A program made the position numbers and the translations under genes. From Ruminococcaceae bacterium UBA2854 (lineage in GTDB: Bacteria > Bacillota > Clostridia > Oscillospirales > Acutalibacteraceae), in the NCBI GenBank assembly GCA_002350765.1, contig DEFK01000022.1:1-15192 (forward strand): a stretch of DNA of 15,192 nucleotides. The letters run 5' to 3'. A model generated the notes under the pieces. That model saw only the letters and a list, made by a program, of their open reading frames with translations. It searched no databases and was not told where the DNA came from. Below, piece by piece: positions 14,559 to 15,192 of this stretch. How positions within the stretch are numbered: position 1 is the first letter of the stretch; the number at the start of each line of letters is the position of its first letter.

Positions 14559-14597
14559 AAAAGACTGCGATATTGTATCAATACCGTAGTCTTTATT
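14559..14597 (-). terminator. Terminator after repeat unit R3, overlapping the right inverted repeat
   Basis: On the minus strand AAGACT-ACGG-TATTG-ATA-CAATA-TCGC-AGTCTT folds into a long stem with small internal loops and is followed by TTTTTT. It occupies the position of the ACGTCC/GGGCGT terminators of the other units but has an unrelated sequence. Confidence 0.75.
14573..14590 (-). repeat. Right 18-bp inverted repeat of the HNH cassette
   Basis: Reverse complement ACTACGGTATTGATACAA; 17 of 18 identical to 13383-13400. It ends eight bases before R3. Confidence 0.65.
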
Positions 14598-14743
14598 TGG
14601 CTGAGGAATAGTATGTTAGTTTTAGAAAAGAACATCATCTCGAACCTTGTGTTCACGTAAAGGAGAAAAGTTTCTGCAACGCAACGGGCTAAAAACAGTC
14701 CGCAGGACTGTTTTCTTAACGCCCTTTCGAATCCCTATTCCTG
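14598..14743 (-). repeat. tRNA-linked repeat unit R3 (putative structured RNA)
   Basis: Same architecture; begins CAGGAATAGGGATTCGAA and ends CTATTCCTCAGCCA on the minus strand. Internal hairpin 14692-14714 is the CAGTCC/GGACTG type shared with R2. Its second stem reads AACTTT against AAGGTT, which keeps pairing through a U-G wobble on the minus strand only. Confidence 0.75.
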
Positions 14744-14744
14744 C

Positions 14745-14778
14745 AAAACAAAAAACGCCCTAACGGACGTTTTTGTTT
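14745..14778 (-). terminator. Terminator between R4 and R3
   Basis: Minus strand ACGTCC-GTTA-GGGCGT followed by TTTTTTG (stem 14755-14770), directly after the CCA-like end of R4. Confidence 0.8.
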
Positions 14779-14924
14779 TGGCTGAGGAATAGTAGTTAGT
14801 TTTAGAAAATCCCATCATCTCGAAACTTGTGTTCACGTAAGGGAGAAAAGTTTCTGCAACGCAACGGGCTAAAAATCGTCCACTGGACGATTTTTTTAAC
14901 GCCCTTTCGAATCCCTATTCTCAG
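14779..14924 (-). repeat. tRNA-linked repeat unit R4 (putative structured RNA)
   Basis: Unit nearest to tRNA-Gln; starts spaced 181 bp from R3 and 180 bp from the tRNA. Begins TGAGAATAGGGATTCGAA like R1, and has the ATCGTCC/GGACGAT hairpin (14872-14894) like R1. The second stem is re-formed as GAAACTT/AAGTTTC. Over the roughly 110-bp core it differs from R1 at only three positions. Confidence 0.75.
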
Positions 14925-14956
14925 AAAACAAAAAACGCCCTGATGGACGTTTTTGT
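14925..14956 (-). terminator. Terminator of tRNA-Gln
   Basis: Minus strand ACGTCC-ATCA-GGGCGT with TTTTTTG after it (stem 14935-14950), three bases beyond the encoded CCA. The same terminator type follows R1, R2 and R4. Confidence 0.85.
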
Positions 14957-14958
14957 TT

Positions 14959-15032
14959 TGGCTGAGGAATAGGGATTCGAACCCCAACAAACAGAGTCAG
15001 AGTCTGTCGTGCTACCGTTACACTATTCCTCA
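14959..15032 (-). tRNA. tRNA-Gln (anticodon CUG), CCA encoded
   Basis: 74 nt. Acceptor TGAGGAA/TTCCTCA, discriminator G and encoded CCA. The D arm GTGT/GCAC has an AACGGTA loop. Anticodon stem ACAGA/TCTGT has loop CTCTGAC, i.e. anticodon CTG reading CAG. The T arm has loop TTCGAAT closed by TGGGG/CCCTA. The variable loop is short. The last 14 bases (CTATTCCTCAGCCA) recur at the end of all four downstream repeat units. Confidence 0.93.
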
Positions 15033-15064
15033 ATATTCAATTCGCTGACCTAACAGCATTATTT

Positions 15065-15092
15065 ATTATATTACAAAATTTAAATTTGTCAA
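15065..15092 (-). promoter_or_regulatory. Promoter of tRNA-Gln
   Basis: Minus strand: perfect TTGACA (15087-15092) and perfect TATAAT (15065-15070) separated by 16 bases, about 32 bases upstream of the tRNA. It would also be the only strong promoter reading toward R4-R1. Confidence 0.88.
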
Positions 15093-15124
15093 TACCTTTT
15101 TGTGAAATTATTTTTATTTATCTA

Positions 15125-15153
15125 TTGAAATATTAAAAGATTTGTGTTACAAT
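15125..15153 (+). promoter_or_regulatory. Promoter of the partial tRNA at the window end
   Basis: TTGAAA (15125-15130), 17-base spacer, TACAAT (15148-15153) with an extended TGT before it. The tRNA starts about 19 bases after the -10. Confidence 0.85.
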
Positions 15154-15171
15154 ATCGAAGTTGAACAAATT

Positions 15172-15192
15172 CGAGGCGTGGCTCAGTTTGGT
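15172..15192 (+). tRNA. 5' end of a tRNA, probably tRNA-Pro (partial)
   Basis: CGAGGCG-TG-GCTCAGTTTGGT has the layout acceptor 5' strand, bases 8-9, D stem GCTC and the AGTTTGGT D loop. A C1 start with GGCTCAG fits tRNA-Pro best; initiator tRNA also begins with C but has a GAGCAG-type D arm. The anticodon lies outside the window, so the identity is tentative. Confidence 0.6.

Noticed and set aside
13194..14743. Group I intron with HNH homing gene in the tRNA
   Set aside because: The tRNA-Gln gene is intact and uninterrupted, and I could not find the conserved intron core; the HNH gene is outside any split gene.
13015..14924. CRISPR array
   Set aside because: The repeated part is nearly the whole 180-bp unit, there are no short unique spacers and no cas genes.
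13015..14924. Integron attC-like cassette array
   Set aside because: The units have palindromic ends and flank a gene, but no integrase is present, only one gene is enclosed, and the ends derive from a tRNA rather than attC core sites.
14802..14990. Short minus-strand frames across the R units (also 12812-13099) with a shared SPLREHK peptide
   Set aside because: The peptide similarity follows from the DNA repeat; base changes preserve RNA pairing rather than protein, and the frames run through a terminator and into the tRNA.

Overview
The window looks like chromosome from a gut-type Clostridia, most likely Ruminococcus or a close Oscillospiraceae/Lachnospiraceae relative. The clues are a DnaD-like protein followed by a DnaI/DnaC-like helicase loader, a TSCPD small protein, and secreted proteins with Pro-Thr linkers, a starch-binding (CBM26-like) module, BspA-type leucine-rich repeats and Lys-rich C-terminal domains. 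Housekeeping promoters are near-consensus sigma-A type, and intrinsic terminators are abundant. This is judged from the sequence alone; no search was run.

Layout. Positions 1-132 hold the 3' end of prfB (release factor 2). It faces a two-gene minus-strand unit: a TSCPD protein, then a FliB-like cysteine-rich protein, with a clear promoter. Divergent from that is a plus-strand replication pair, a DnaD-domain protein and an ATPase helicase loader, closed by a terminator. A decayed fragment of a CBM26-like module follows at 3561-3726. Three secreted multidomain proteins come next: a 563-aa protein with inhibitor-I9-like domains (plus strand), a 1186-aa cohesin-like/CBM26 protein with enormous PT linkers (minus strand), and a 1028-aa leucine-rich-repeat protein (minus strand). 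All three end in the same roughly 100-residue Lys-rich domain. The two large ones also share a previously unrecognised (to me) module of about 95 residues and a 61-bp block upstream of their starts, so they look like a co-regulated, partly duplicated cell-surface or polysaccharide-binding set.

The right end (12980-15032) is the most unusual part. A tRNA-Gln(CUG) gene on the minus strand is followed downstream by four tandem, about 180-bp units (R4, R3, R2, R1 in transcription order). Each unit ends in a copy of the tRNA 3' end (CTATTCCTCAGCCA) and begins with an inverted copy of the same tRNA end, so the two ends can close into an acceptor-like stem. Each unit is followed by its own intrinsic terminator. 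Internal stems show compensatory changes, and the G-U wobbles point to the minus strand, so the units look like a structured RNA. Between R2 and R3 sits an AT-rich HNH endonuclease gene with homing-endonuclease-associated repeats, bounded by 18-bp inverted repeats. I regard this tRNA-linked array plus HNH cassette as the best candidate for an undescribed system here. The window closes with the start of a divergent tRNA, probably tRNA-Pro, under its own strong promoter.
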